From: Saltatorellus ferox
Lineage (GTDB): Bacteria > Planctomycetota > UBA1135 > GCA-002686595
Assembly: GCA_007751475.1 (NCBI GenBank)
Contig: CP036434.1
Location: 5,833,524-5,897,523 of the forward strand
Length of the DNA stretch: 64,000 nt
Direction of reading: 5' to 3'
In this document: piece after piece, positions 1-9,080 of the stretch
Layout of the letters: each line of letters begins with the position of its first letter
Position numbering within the stretch: position 1 is the stretch's first letter
Program-made: the position numbers and the translations under genes
The notes under the pieces: model-generated
Told to the model about the DNA's origin: nothing
Database searches by the model: none
Seen by the model: the letters and a program-made list of their open reading frames with translations, nothing else

Positions 1-71
1 GTCTTCGTCAATCGCCCTCTCCGCCCCAGGGAGTCGCCCCGGAGTCCCCATCTGGTAGCTTCCGGACGGTG

Positions 72-1418
72 CTACCTGATGACCCGCATCAGCGGCTCGA
101 TCTCCCGTCGCATCGGATGGGTCGGGGCCCGCCGAACGGCCTCCTCCAGCGCCGCCTCGGCTTCGGCGGCCTGGCCGGCATTCTTCCTCGCGAGGGCCTC
201 CAGGAAGAAAGGATCAGCGGCGCCCGGCGCCGCGAGCTTCCATTCGTCGATCCGAAAGAGAGCCTCGTCCCAGCGCTGCAGCGATCCGAGAGCCGTCACC
301 CAGGCTCGCCACGTCGCCCCATCGAGCGAACCTGATTGCGACGCCCTGGCAAAGTGCGCGATGGCCGCGTCGAACTGTCCGACCTCGGTGTCGAGCTGGC
401 CCATCATGGCGTGGGCATCCGGGTCCTTCGGGTTCGCCTCCAGAAGATCCGCCAGGGCGTCGCGGGCGGCTTTTGACGCTCCCAGGCCGATGCGTGCCTT
501 GGCGAGGAGTAGCCGCGCGACGCGGTTCTCCGGATCGAAGCCGAGCACGCGCTCCATCTCTCGCGCAGCGCCCTGGAAATCACCCGCCCGCAGCTTCCCT
601 TCGCCGCGCTGAAAGTTCGCCGCCGCCGTCGCCGACAGCGAGAGGATCTCCGCGCGAAGCGTGTCGCGGACGGGCACCGTTGCCCTGCCCCCACCCGCCA
701 CGGCGGCAGCATGTGACTCGGAGATGCTGGCCGCTTCGTCGCTTCGACCAAGGAGGGTCAGTGCCTGGGCGTAGGCCGTCGCCACGGCAGGGTCCGCCGA
801 GAACGTCGCGAAGAGTGAGTCGAGCGCCTCGCACGCGCGAGCCCAATCGGCCTCGTCCGTTCCCGCGAGCTGCGTTCGCGCGAGTCCGAGTTCGGCGTAC
901 GCGTACGCCGGCCAGATGGCCAGCGCCGCGCGGAAGCTCTCGGCGGCTTGCTCGACCTGCCCGGCCGCCAGCAGGTAGTCCCCTTGCCTGACCAGCGCTG
1001 GAGCGTAGTCCGGCTGCAGCGCGATCGCGCCCTCGAAGCGCGCCGACACGTCTTCGAACTCACGCGGAAGCAGCGTTCCGAGAAACGCGTGGTCGTAGGC
1101 GGCGGGGAAGAGATCGCCGTCGAGTTCCAGCGCTTGCCCGAGGCAGGCCTCTGCCTCCTCCAGGAACATGTGCGCATCCAGCGCAAAGCCGAGATCGGCC
1201 CAGGCCCGAGCGTTGCCCGCGTTCGATCGAACCGACGCCATGCGACGATCGATCAGCTCGGCGACGAGCGGCTCGAGCGCAGAGGTATCCAGGCCGGGAA
1301 TCCTCGCCTCGGGCGACGAAGAGGAGGCGCCTTCACCCGACGGAGGTGCGTCCGCGTCGCCGCACGCGGGCAGTCCGAAGAGCAGCATCCACGCCATCAG
1401 CACGAACACGTGTCTCAT
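72..1418 (-). CDS. TPR-repeat lipoprotein
   Basis: A 448-residue protein. The N-terminus is a short hydrophobic signal ending in a lipobox (GLPAC, Cys19), so it is probably a lipid-anchored extracytoplasmic protein. The remainder is built of tetratricopeptide-like helical pairs, for example around AYAELGLARTQLAG, NARAWADLGFALDAHMFLEE and PDAHAMMGQLDTEVGQFDAA; such repeats bind other proteins. Its ATG overlaps the stop of the upstream UnbV/FG-GAP gene by four bases (ATGA), so the two are probably translationally coupled and work together. UnbV-type proteins next to TPR proteins are a recurrent pairing in planctomycetes and acidobacteria, but the function is not established. A short inverted repeat (54-76) spans the stop codon. 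Confidence 0.85.
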   Translation of the reverse strand: MRHVFVLMAWMLLFGLPACGDADAPPSGEGASSSSPEARIPGLDTSALEPLVAELIDRRMASVRSNAGNARAWADLGFALDAHMFLEEAEACLGQALELDGDLFPAAYDHAFLGTLLPREFEDVSARFEGAIALQPDYAPALVRQGDYLLAAGQVEQAAESFRAALAIWPAYAYAELGLARTQLAGTDEADWARACEALDSLFATFSADPAVATAYAQALTLLGRSDEAASISESHAAAVAGGGRATVPVRDTLRAEILSLSATAAANFQRGEGKLRAGDFQGAAREMERVLGFDPENRVARLLLAKARIGLGASKAARDALADLLEANPKDPDAHAMMGQLDTEVGQFDAAIAHFARASQSGSLDGATWRAWVTALGSLQRWDEALFRIDEWKLAAPGAADPFFLEALARKNAGQAAEAEAALEEAVRRAPTHPMRREIEPLMRVIR

Positions 1419-3163
1419 GGGGTCTCTCCATTGCCTTTCGAAATTCGGTGGACCTTGCCGACCGCCAGCGAGCGGAACGACTCGCGCGCCCCGTCGGTCC
1501 AGCGCGCCTCGACGTCCACCGCTCCCACCTCGGCCGGAACGCCGAAGTGCACGCGCGGATCGCGGCTCGACTGATACCCATCCGAGCTGCGAGAGGTCCT
1601 GCGGAAGGTCCGATCGCCCGCGTGAATCGTCAGCTCGATCCCGAGAGCCGTCGCCGCGGTCTCCGTGGTGCGCGGATCCAGCAGGATCCAGGTTCCCCCC
1701 CTCTCGGCGTCGTTGCGAAGCACCTGGGGTCCGCCTTCGACGCGACTGAAGATGAGATCGATATCGCCATCCCCGTCGATATCACCCGAGACGACGCTTC
1801 GATCCACCATCAGTGGCACGGAAACGGAGAGGGCACGAAGCGCATCCGACGAGAACCTCCCCTTGCCGTCGTTGAGCAGCAGCAGGTTCGGCTCCGCCAG
1901 CTGCGCCCACGTACCTTCGAGTTCGCAGCCATCGTGAACGTCCCCGACCTGCACGCGACCCTGGGCCACCGCGAGATCGAGATCGCCGTCGAGTTCGAGG
2001 TCGAAGGCCGCGATGCCGAACCCCGTTCCCGGTCGTGTCGCCACGCTGAGCCCGGCGGGCGTGGTCCTGTCGCCGAACAAGCCCGACCCGCGCGCGCTGT
2101 ACAGCGTGTGGGTCTCGCCTCCGAGATGCGTCATGAAGAGATCGCACCTGCCGTCGAGGTCGAGGTCTTCGGCGATGATCCCCATGCTCGCCTCGGCGAC
2201 ACCGTTTCCGTTCAGCGCGATCCCGCGCTGCATCGCCTCGTCGCGCCAGGTTCCGTCGGCCTGCCGAACCCAGAGCTGATTCGCCGCCTGATCGTTGGTG
2301 ACGTAGAAGTCCGCCCTCCCGTCCCCGGTGATGTCCTCGACGACGACCCCGAGCCCCGGCGCCGGGGCGCGGTCGAGCCCCAGCTCGGAGCTCACGTCCA
2401 CGAAGCGATCGCCGTCGTTTCGAAGCAGAAGGTCGTGGACGGCAGGCCCGCTGGAAGGCGGACAGTAGGTGCGCCTGCCCGACGAGTCGTGGCACTTGAC
2501 CCCCGCTCGCTGCTCGATGTAGCGAACCACGAAGAGATCCAGGTCGCCGTCCCCGTCGTGATCCGCGAAGGCCGCCGAGGAAGACCACTCGCGCGAAGCG
2601 ACGTTCCATGAGTCCGAAACGTCCGAGAAGCGCCCTCGGCCGTCGCCGACGAGCAAAGCGTCTCGACCGAGCTGACTGATGAAGAGGTCGAGCGCGCCGT
2701 CGCCGTTCACGTCGCCAACCGCAGCGCCCATGGCATAGCCGCGGAGTTCGCCGAGACCCGCGCCCGCAGAAACGTCCTCGAAGTGCCCGGAGCCGTCGTT
2801 GCGGAAGAGGCCGTGCCCTGCGCCCGACTGCGGCGAGTCCGGGTCGAAGGGCCGCTTGGCGCCGGCGAGCAGCAGCAAATCGAGGTCTCCGTCGCCGTCC
2901 ATGTCGAAGAGAGCCGCGCCGCCGCCCATCACCTCCGACAGAGCCCACTCACCCGTGGCGCCCGCCGCGTGAAAGAAGTCGACCCCGGATACGGCGGTGA
3001 TGTCCGTGAATGGATCCTTCGGGGGTGGCGTCGGACGCCCAATAAGAGACTCGGCAGGAGGCTCGGTAGGAGGCTCCGCGCTCGGCTGCCCGCAGGAGAC
3101 GACCACCCCAAGCATGAGGACGGGCGGAGTGAGCGCTCGGAAGACACGGACGGGCTGAATCAC
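1415..3163 (-). CDS. CRTAC1-type FG-GAP/VCBS repeat protein with C-terminal ASPIC/UnbV domain, lipoprotein
   Basis: Seven Asp-rich FG-GAP/VCBS calcium-loop repeats are visible (for example DMDGDGDLDLLLL, DVNGDGALDLFIS, DHDGDGDLDLFVV, DIDGDGDIDLIFS), which together should form a beta-propeller. The C-terminal 80 residues match the ASPIC/UnbV domain (LGIELTIHAGD ... SSDGYQSSRDPRVHFG). I place the start at a GTG (3163), which gives a basic n-region, a hydrophobic stretch and a lipobox (VVVSC). An upstream ATG at 3304 would add 47 residues without a signal-like character. No ribosome binding site decides between them. The product should be an exported, lipid-anchored surface or periplasmic protein. 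It is the first gene of a two-gene unit with the downstream TPR lipoprotein. Confidence 0.85.
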   Translation of the reverse strand: MIQPVRVFRALTPPVLMLGVVVSCGQPSAEPPTEPPAESLIGRPTPPPKDPFTDITAVSGVDFFHAAGATGEWALSEVMGGGAALFDMDGDGDLDLLLLAGAKRPFDPDSPQSGAGHGLFRNDGSGHFEDVSAGAGLGELRGYAMGAAVGDVNGDGALDLFISQLGRDALLVGDGRGRFSDVSDSWNVASREWSSSAAFADHDGDGDLDLFVVRYIEQRAGVKCHDSSGRRTYCPPSSGPAVHDLLLRNDGDRFVDVSSELGLDRAPAPGLGVVVEDITGDGRADFYVTNDQAANQLWVRQADGTWRDEAMQRGIALNGNGVAEASMGIIAEDLDLDGRCDLFMTHLGGETHTLYSARGSGLFGDRTTPAGLSVATRPGTGFGIAAFDLELDGDLDLAVAQGRVQVGDVHDGCELEGTWAQLAEPNLLLLNDGKGRFSSDALRALSVSVPLMVDRSVVSGDIDGDGDIDLIFSRVEGGPQVLRNDAERGGTWILLDPRTTETAATALGIELTIHAGDRTFRRTSRSSDGYQSSRDPRVHFGVPAEVGAVDVEARWTDGARESFRSLAVGKVHRISKGNGETP

Positions 3164-3353
3164 GCGGAAGAGGCTAGCAAAGCCAGCGCGGTCGTTCGCT
3201 TTCTTCCACCCTCCTCCGTTCAGGTCTTGTTCAGCGCCAGCGGTCAGCGCCAGGTCTCCACCAAAGACCCGCGTTTCCCAGGGCGCCAGCGCGAGGTGCC
3301 CCACAGTAGGCTATGGGGACCTGTCCACTCCCAGCTACCCGAGCCCACACTCC

Positions 3354-5177
3354 ATGCTTCAGCTCACCCCCGCTGCTCTCTTCTTCGTCGCGCTCGCCCC
3401 TGGCGGCGCCGCGCCCACCCAGGACGCCCGCCCCGTCTTCAAGGACGGCGAGGCCCAGATCGTCGACGCCTTCAAGGACAGCAAGGAATGGCTCCAGGAA
3501 TCGCTCTGGGTGGAAACCGAGTTCGACTCCGACCGCGACGGTGAACTCGACCGCGTGTACGTCGACGTGACGCGCCCGGGCCAGACCGCGACCGAGGGCC
3601 TCAAGGTTCCCGCCGTCTACGAGACGAGCCCCTACTACTGGGGCGTGAGCGGCGCGGACTCTTCCTTCTTCTGGGACCCCAACCACGAGATCGGCGCGAC
3701 GCCGCCCGAGCGCCCGAGCCCGCCCGAGATCGAGCGCCCCGAGTTCCGCGCCCTGAACTCAAGGAGCTACATCCGCCAGTTCGTCCCGCGCGGCTTCGCC
3801 ATGGTCCACTCGGCCTCCCCGGGCACCGGCTACAGCGAAGGTTGCCCGACGATCGGCGGCATGAACGAGGCCCTCGCACCGAAGGCCGTCATCGATTGGC
3901 TGAACGGCCGGGCCAAGGGCTTCACGACGATCGACGGCGACGAGGAGATCCGGGCCGACTGGTGCACGGGCAAGGTCGGCATGATCGGCACCTCCTACAA
4001 CGGCACGCTGCCCCTGGCCGCCGCCACCACCGGCGTCGAGGGCCTGGAGGCGATCATCCCCGTCGCCCCGAACACCTCGTACTACCACTACTACCGATCG
4101 AACGGCCTCGTGCGTCACCCCGGCGGCTACATGGGCGAGGACATCGACGTGCTCTACGACTTCGTGCACAGCGGCGATCCCGCCGGCCGCGCCAACTGCA
4201 ACCAGATCGTCCGCGAGGACGACATGGAGAGGAACCAGGACCGCGTCACCGGCGACTACAACGACTTCTGGGCGGGCCGCGACTACGGCAACCAGCTCGA
4301 CAAGGTGAAGGCCGCCGTTCTCATGGCCCACGGCTTCAACGACTGGAACGTGATGCCCGAGCACAGCGTTCGGATTTACGAGGCGCTCAAGGCCAAGGGC
4401 CTCCCGACGATGTGCTATTACCACCAGGGAGGCCACGGCGGCGATCCGCCCCTCTCCATGGTCAACAAGTGGTTCACCCACTACCTCTACGGCGTCCCGA
4501 ACGACGTCGACGACATGCCCCGGGCCTGGATCGTGCGCGAGGACGCGGCCAAGAACGAGCCGACGCCGTACGCCGACTACCCGAACCCGAACGCCGCGCC
4601 CGTGACGCTGCGTCCGAGCGGCGACGGCAACGCGATCGGCACCCTCTCCATGGCCGCCGGTACCGGCACAGAGGACATCGTCGACGCCCGCGCCACGCTG
4701 AGCGCCACCCACGCCATGGCGGCGGAGTCGAAGTCCCGCCTCCTCTTCGCCAGCCCGGTTCTCGAGGCGCCCGTGCATCTCTCCGGCCACTACGAGGTCA
4801 AGCTGCGCGTCGCGTCGAGCACGCCCGCGGCGAACCTGTCCGTCTACCTCGTTTCCCTGCCCTGGGTCGAAGACGCGAAACAGATCACCCAGAACCTCAT
4901 CTCGCGCGGCTGGGCCGACCCCCAGAACGCGAAGTCCATCCGCGAATCCGAGCCCCTGAAGCCCGGACAGTTCGTGGACCAGAGCTTCCAGCTGATGCCC
5001 GACGACCAGATCATCCCGGTCGGCGAGCAGATCGGCCTGATGATCTTCTGCACGGACCCGGAGTTCACGCTTCAGCCGAAGGACGGCACCGTCCTCTCGG
5101 TCGACCTCGCGGGGTCCTCGATCTCGCTTCCCGTGGTCGGCGGCGAGGCCGCGTGGAAGGCCGCCATCGGGAAGTAG
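3354..5177 (+). CDS. Exported X-Pro dipeptidyl-peptidase / CocE-NonD hydrolase (S15 family)
   Basis: A 607-residue alpha/beta-hydrolase with an N-terminal signal peptide (about residues 1-22). The S15 catalytic triad is readable: nucleophile Ser214 in the elbow GTSYNG, Asp330 in HGFNDWNV, and His361 in QGGHGGDPP. The C-terminal third (from about residue 400) is the jelly-roll domain usual for X-Pro dipeptidyl-peptidases and cocaine-esterase-like enzymes. Members remove X-Pro dipeptides from peptides or cleave esters or acyl bonds; the exact substrate cannot be told from sequence. It stands alone, divergent from the UnbV/TPR pair and convergent with thyX only 13 bases away. Confidence 0.9.
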   Translation: MLQLTPAALFFVALAPGGAAPTQDARPVFKDGEAQIVDAFKDSKEWLQESLWVETEFDSDRDGELDRVYVDVTRPGQTATEGLKVPAVYETSPYYWGVSGADSSFFWDPNHEIGATPPERPSPPEIERPEFRALNSRSYIRQFVPRGFAMVHSASPGTGYSEGCPTIGGMNEALAPKAVIDWLNGRAKGFTTIDGDEEIRADWCTGKVGMIGTSYNGTLPLAAATTGVEGLEAIIPVAPNTSYYHYYRSNGLVRHPGGYMGEDIDVLYDFVHSGDPAGRANCNQIVREDDMERNQDRVTGDYNDFWAGRDYGNQLDKVKAAVLMAHGFNDWNVMPEHSVRIYEALKAKGLPTMCYYHQGGHGGDPPLSMVNKWFTHYLYGVPNDVDDMPRAWIVREDAAKNEPTPYADYPNPNAAPVTLRPSGDGNAIGTLSMAAGTGTEDIVDARATLSATHAMAAESKSRLLFASPVLEAPVHLSGHYEVKLRVASSTPAANLSVYLVSLPWVEDAKQITQNLISRGWADPQNAKSIRESEPLKPGQFVDQSFQLMPDDQIIPVGEQIGLMIFCTDPEFTLQPKDGTVLSVDLAGSSISLPVVGGEAAWKAAIGK

Positions 5178-5190
5178 CTCTCCTTCCGTT

Positions 5191-5976
5191 TCAGTCCAGA
5201 TCGAGCTGGGCGCCCACGCGCTCCAGGTCGTCCTTCACGAGTTCCGCGATCCCGCGCGCGAAGGCGCGGATCTCGAACTGTGCGTCCTTCTTGAGGCGCT
5301 GATCGAGGAAGTGAAGGACGCCCTGGAGCGACACCGTCCAGTACGCCTGGGTGTAGAGATTCTGGGGCAGGAGCATCCGCGCGATCTCCTTGGCCACCCC
5401 GCGTTCGATACGCGCCTCGTAGCGTTCGAAGGCCTCGTGGCACTCGGCGAGCATCGCCGCGTGCTCACCCCCGTGGTCGAAGTCCGCGGGGAGATCCACC
5501 GACGCCTGCTTGTTGCCGTGGGGCGGGTTCGCGCGCATCGTGCTGGGCACGTAGAACTCGGGCGTCCACTTGACGTAGCGCCCGGAGACCTCGTTCCAGG
5601 AGCAGCCCTTGTCGGTATCGAACATCACGTCGAAGACCTCCAGGGATACCTCGTTCCCGTCGACCTCGTAGGTACGCCAGCCGCTTCCGACCTGGTACTT
5701 GAACGCCTGACGGAAGACGAAGAGGGGCGCCTTCCAGTGGAAGGTGTAGAACGAGTGCCGGTAGGGCGAGGTGTGTCCGTGCTCCCAGAGGAAAGAGCAG
5801 AGCTTCTTGTCCTTCTCGTCGAAGCCGTCTTTCTGCTTGTCGTAGGAGATCCGCGCGCTGTTGACGACCTTGAGGGCCGGGTCCTGCTGCATGCGGTCGA
5901 CGAGAGCAACGAAGCCGATGCCGTCGCCGAGGGCGTCGACAGCGCCGTCGGGCTGATCGATGGCTTGTGTGGTCAT
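5191..5976 (-). CDS. thyX: FAD-dependent thymidylate synthase with an interrupted signature motif
   Basis: ThyX makes dTMP from dUMP with methylene-THF and FAD, replacing ThyA. Family features are present: NSARISYDKQ near the N-terminus, SPYRHSFYTFHWKAPLFVFRQ, NEVSGRY, and a C-terminal EIARMLLPQNLYTQAYW ... FLDQRLKKDAQFEIR block. The hallmark RHRxxSxNExSxRY is unusual. RHR is replaced by Lys93-Tyr94-Gln95, Ser98 is kept, and 29 residues (99-127) sit between Ser98 and Asn128-Glu129, where one residue is normal. The insert itself contains a second NEVS (residues 109-112). I chose the ATG at 5976; an in-frame ATG at 6012 would start inside a short tandem repeat. Length is 261 residues. It may be an active divergent subfamily, but catalysis should not be assumed. 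Confidence 0.85.
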   Translation of the reverse strand: MTTQAIDQPDGAVDALGDGIGFVALVDRMQQDPALKVVNSARISYDKQKDGFDEKDKKLCSFLWEHGHTSPYRHSFYTFHWKAPLFVFRQAFKYQVGSGWRTYEVDGNEVSLEVFDVMFDTDKGCSWNEVSGRYVKWTPEFYVPSTMRANPPHGNKQASVDLPADFDHGGEHAAMLAECHEAFERYEARIERGVAKEIARMLLPQNLYTQAYWTVSLQGVLHFLDQRLKKDAQFEIRAFARGIAELVKDDLERVGAQLDLD

Positions 5977-6008
5977 GGTGGGACTATACGTGAGCGCACC
6001 GCCCGGTG

Positions 6009-6050
6009 TCATCGATGAGGTGTCATCGATGAGGTGTCATCGACGAGGCG
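6009..6050. repeat. Three tandem copies of a 14-bp unit
   Basis: The unit tcatcgatgaggtg occurs perfectly at 6009-6022 and 6023-6036, with a third copy at 6037-6050 differing at two positions. It lies upstream of thyX and just beyond the 3' end of the helical-repeat protein gene. It may be a replication-slippage tract or a binding site array for a regulator of thyX; nothing else distinguishes the two. Confidence 0.85.
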
Positions 6051-6065
6051 GCATCCGTGGACGCG

Positions 6066-9000
6066 CTACTCCAGCCGTCTCCACGCGCTGGAACGGGCTG
6101 TCTCCAGCGGGTTTCCTGACGGCCCGGCCATCGCTCGCCGGTAGCGCGCATGGGCCGACGCCACCGGCCGACGAATCGAGGGCAGCATCGCGCGCAGGAC
6201 GCCCCGCCCGAGGTCGCCCGTTCGATAGGAGCCCAGGAGCGCGCGCAGAGAGCGGGCCGCCTCCGCCTCGCGCGATCCCTCGAGCGCCAGCCACGCGTGG
6301 AGCCACCGCGCCTCGGCGAGCCTGCGCTCGTGGTCCTGGGCGACCCCCTCCCCTTCCAGCGCGATCGCCGCCGCCCCGCTCAGGTCCTGCGCCAGAGCGG
6401 CGCTACCGGCCTCTGCGGCCACGTGCGCGAGCGCGAGCAGCAGTCGCCCATCGAGGCGCCCCCATCGCGGTTCGGGCCCGATCGCCTCCTCCAGAAGCTC
6501 CGACCTCCGGCCCAGCGTCCTGAGTGCCGCCAGCTCCGAGGCCCACAGGAAGCTCGCTTCGATCCGCCGCTGGCGACCGAATCCCGCGCTGGCCGCCGTT
6601 TCCTCGGACCGGATCGGCTCCCGGAGGAAACGCGCCAGGAGCGCCCGGCGCTCATCGTCCGGGACGAGCGTCGGATCGAGCCCCGCCACGAGCAGCTCTG
6701 CGAGCGCCTCGAGCAGCGCGCCTCGCACGGTCTCGAGCTGCGTGGCCCGGCGCGCTCGGTCTTCGATCTTCCGGAGCGTTCGTGCACCGAGCTGGAAAGC
6801 AGTTCCCGCAGCCGATCGACCGACCGAATGCCGCAGGGCGCGCGCCGCGAACGCCGCCGCATCGATCGTCGCGGCGTCAGATCCAACGACTTCGACCGCG
6901 GCGTCCAGCACCGCTTCGAGCGCGCGCAGATGCCCTCGACGTCCGAGCACGTCGATCGCCGCCGTCCTCTCGGACTGATCGATGCCGGCTCCAGAGAGCG
7001 CCGCGAGGAAAGTTTCCACCGACGGAAGCGCGCCAAGAACCTCCTCCCCCAGTGCATCCAGCGCCCGGAGCCGGAGCGCTCCATCGACGCCGTCGTAGTC
7101 CGCCATCAGCCGCTCCGCGCTCGCCTCGTAGGCGCGGGAGGCCCCGGTGCCTCCCGCACCATGGCCACGCTTCAAGAGCTGCAGCGCCGCCTCGAAACGC
7201 ACGCGTCGCGGGACCGAATCCCCCAGGTACGAAACCAGCCGCTGCCGTCCACCGGGCGTCAGCCCGAGCAGCCCGGCCGCCGACTTCGGAAGCTGCGGCC
7301 GCGCATCCTCCGGCGTCTCCGGCCCGTGCATGAGGTGCATCGAACGTCGAAGAGCGCCGTCGATGATCTCCTCGGCGGCGCCGGGATCGACGCGCTGCAG
7401 GATCCGGATCGCGCGCGCTGCGGCCGAGTCGAACGGCAAGCGCGCCCCCAGATCCCGGGCAGCCTCCAGTCCGACGAGGCTGCGCTCCGCCAGCAGAGAG
7501 ACGCGAGCGAACACCTCCTGGTCGCCGACCAGCGCCCCGAGCAGCTCCAGGCTGCCCGCGCCGATGACCTCGGTCGAGGCGCCGGACAGCGAGAGCAACC
7601 CGAGGAGCGCGTCCCGGTAGTGACGCGGGTTCCGGTCCCGCGGGAACTGCGCGAGCCAGCGGGCCTGCCGCTCGGTCAGCGCGGGTCCCTCGCCGCCGTG
7701 GCCTTCGGCGTCCCACGCCGCGCGCAGCACCGGACCGAGCGCGTCCTGGGGCGCGAGACGACGATCGGACTTCACGAGCCACGCGAAGCTGAGCGAGCGC
7801 AGCGTGGGATCCGGATCTTCGAGTGCGAGGACCAGGAGCGGCTCGAAGTCGCCGCGATCGCCATAGGCGTAGCGCGGGCCGACGGCCCGCACCACGGCGT
7901 CCCGCACGGCCGACGCGGGATGCTCCAGCCAGAGCGCGAGGGCCTCGACGACCTCGGGACCGCCGCGCCAGCGCTCCGCTCGATCGAGCGCAAACCAGAG
8001 TTCCAGCGCCTCGTCCTCGCGGTAGCCGAGACCGAGTTCGAGCTGGCGCGCCAAGGGCAGGATCCGGGCGGCGGCTCGGATCAGGCGATCACGCCGCTCC
8101 GTTCCGCCTGCGCCCTCCGACTCCGTCGCCTCGCGGACCGACCGGACGAGCGCCTCGCCGAGCGCGCGGACCGTCTCGTCGCCCAGGTGCCGCGCGTCGA
8201 TCACGAGCGCATCGAGGAAGGCCTCGACGGTGGCGTCGAGGTCCCGCGATCCATCGCCCATGGATGAGACGATCACCTCGACCGAAGGAGCTGGCACCTC
8301 CAGCCCGTCGCGCACCCGTGCCACGAGTTCGAGGCAGGCCAGCGCTCCCGGGTCCGCTCCGAGGTCACGCAGGCTCGCGAGCTCCGCCTTCGTGAGCGGC
8401 ACGCCGAGTAGATCCTCCATGAAGCCGAGCGCCGGGTCCCAGCCGCCTCGATCGAGTCGAATCAGCGTCTCGCCCGCGATCGGAAGCGCGAGGAGGACCC
8501 CCAGCCGTCGCCCTCCCGCCGAGCGAAGCGCCAGCTCGAACAGGTGGTCCGTGAGGTCCGGCTCGAGGCCGCCGAGGGACAGCTCCCGCGCCAGGAACCG
8601 AGCGGCGGCCCCATCGAGTGCGCTCGGCTCCAGCGTCCATAGCGCCGCGCGCTCGAGGGCGGCCGCGCGCATCGCCGCGAAGGGCGAGCGCAGTCCGCGG
8701 GCGAGACGTTCCTCGAACGCCGGGCCGTCCGAGGCCAGCACGCGGAGCCGCGCGGCGAACAGCTCGATGCGCTCGTCGGGTCGCTCCGCGGCGAGCGCTG
8801 GGTCCGCTGTCCGCCCTGCGCGAGACAGGGCCTCGAGCCACGCCAGCTCTTCCATCCATGGGGGCCGCCCGGGGAGCACCGCCTCGACGTCGCCGCGTTC
8901 GGCCGGTCCGGAAGGGCCGGCCGAACGCTGGAGCCTCCGGGCGGCGGCGCGGATCCACATCTCCTCGTCGACGTCCGAGGCCTGCGAGCCCATCGCCGGG

Positions 9001-9080
9001 GAGAGAGTCCCCAAGAGGGCCCCCAACGCGCAAGCGACGAGGACACGCGCGCAGCCGGCTCGCAGAACGTGAAGGATCAC
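6066..9080 (-). CDS. Large exported alpha-helical (HEAT-like) repeat protein, function unknown
   Basis: The start is a GTG at 9080 whose GTGA overlaps the stop of the asparaginase gene by four bases; longer readings in this frame run through the asparaginase gene and are not credible. The 1004-residue product has a signal peptide (hydrophobic stretch ending near LGTLSPAMGSQA). It is then almost entirely helical and rich in Ala, Leu, Arg and Glu, with repeated helix pairs resembling HEAT repeats (HPASAVRDAVVRAVGPRYAY, DPDPTLRSLSFAWLVKSDR). No catalytic motif is visible. Likely a periplasmic scaffold translated in coupling with the asparaginase. I do not recognise a specific family. Confidence 0.75.
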   Translation of the reverse strand: MILHVLRAGCARVLVACALGALLGTLSPAMGSQASDVDEEMWIRAAARRLQRSAGPSGPAERGDVEAVLPGRPPWMEELAWLEALSRAGRTADPALAAERPDERIELFAARLRVLASDGPAFEERLARGLRSPFAAMRAAALERAALWTLEPSALDGAAARFLARELSLGGLEPDLTDHLFELALRSAGGRRLGVLLALPIAGETLIRLDRGGWDPALGFMEDLLGVPLTKAELASLRDLGADPGALACLELVARVRDGLEVPAPSVEVIVSSMGDGSRDLDATVEAFLDALVIDARHLGDETVRALGEALVRSVREATESEGAGGTERRDRLIRAAARILPLARQLELGLGYREDEALELWFALDRAERWRGGPEVVEALALWLEHPASAVRDAVVRAVGPRYAYGDRGDFEPLLVLALEDPDPTLRSLSFAWLVKSDRRLAPQDALGPVLRAAWDAEGHGGEGPALTERQARWLAQFPRDRNPRHYRDALLGLLSLSGASTEVIGAGSLELLGALVGDQEVFARVSLLAERSLVGLEAARDLGARLPFDSAAARAIRILQRVDPGAAEEIIDGALRRSMHLMHGPETPEDARPQLPKSAAGLLGLTPGGRQRLVSYLGDSVPRRVRFEAALQLLKRGHGAGGTGASRAYEASAERLMADYDGVDGALRLRALDALGEEVLGALPSVETFLAALSGAGIDQSERTAAIDVLGRRGHLRALEAVLDAAVEVVGSDAATIDAAAFAARALRHSVGRSAAGTAFQLGARTLRKIEDRARRATQLETVRGALLEALAELLVAGLDPTLVPDDERRALLARFLREPIRSEETAASAGFGRQRRIEASFLWASELAALRTLGRRSELLEEAIGPEPRWGRLDGRLLLALAHVAAEAGSAALAQDLSGAAAIALEGEGVAQDHERRLAEARWLHAWLALEGSREAEAARSLRALLGSYRTGDLGRGVLRAMLPSIRRPVASAHARYRRAMAGPSGNPLETARSSAWRRLE

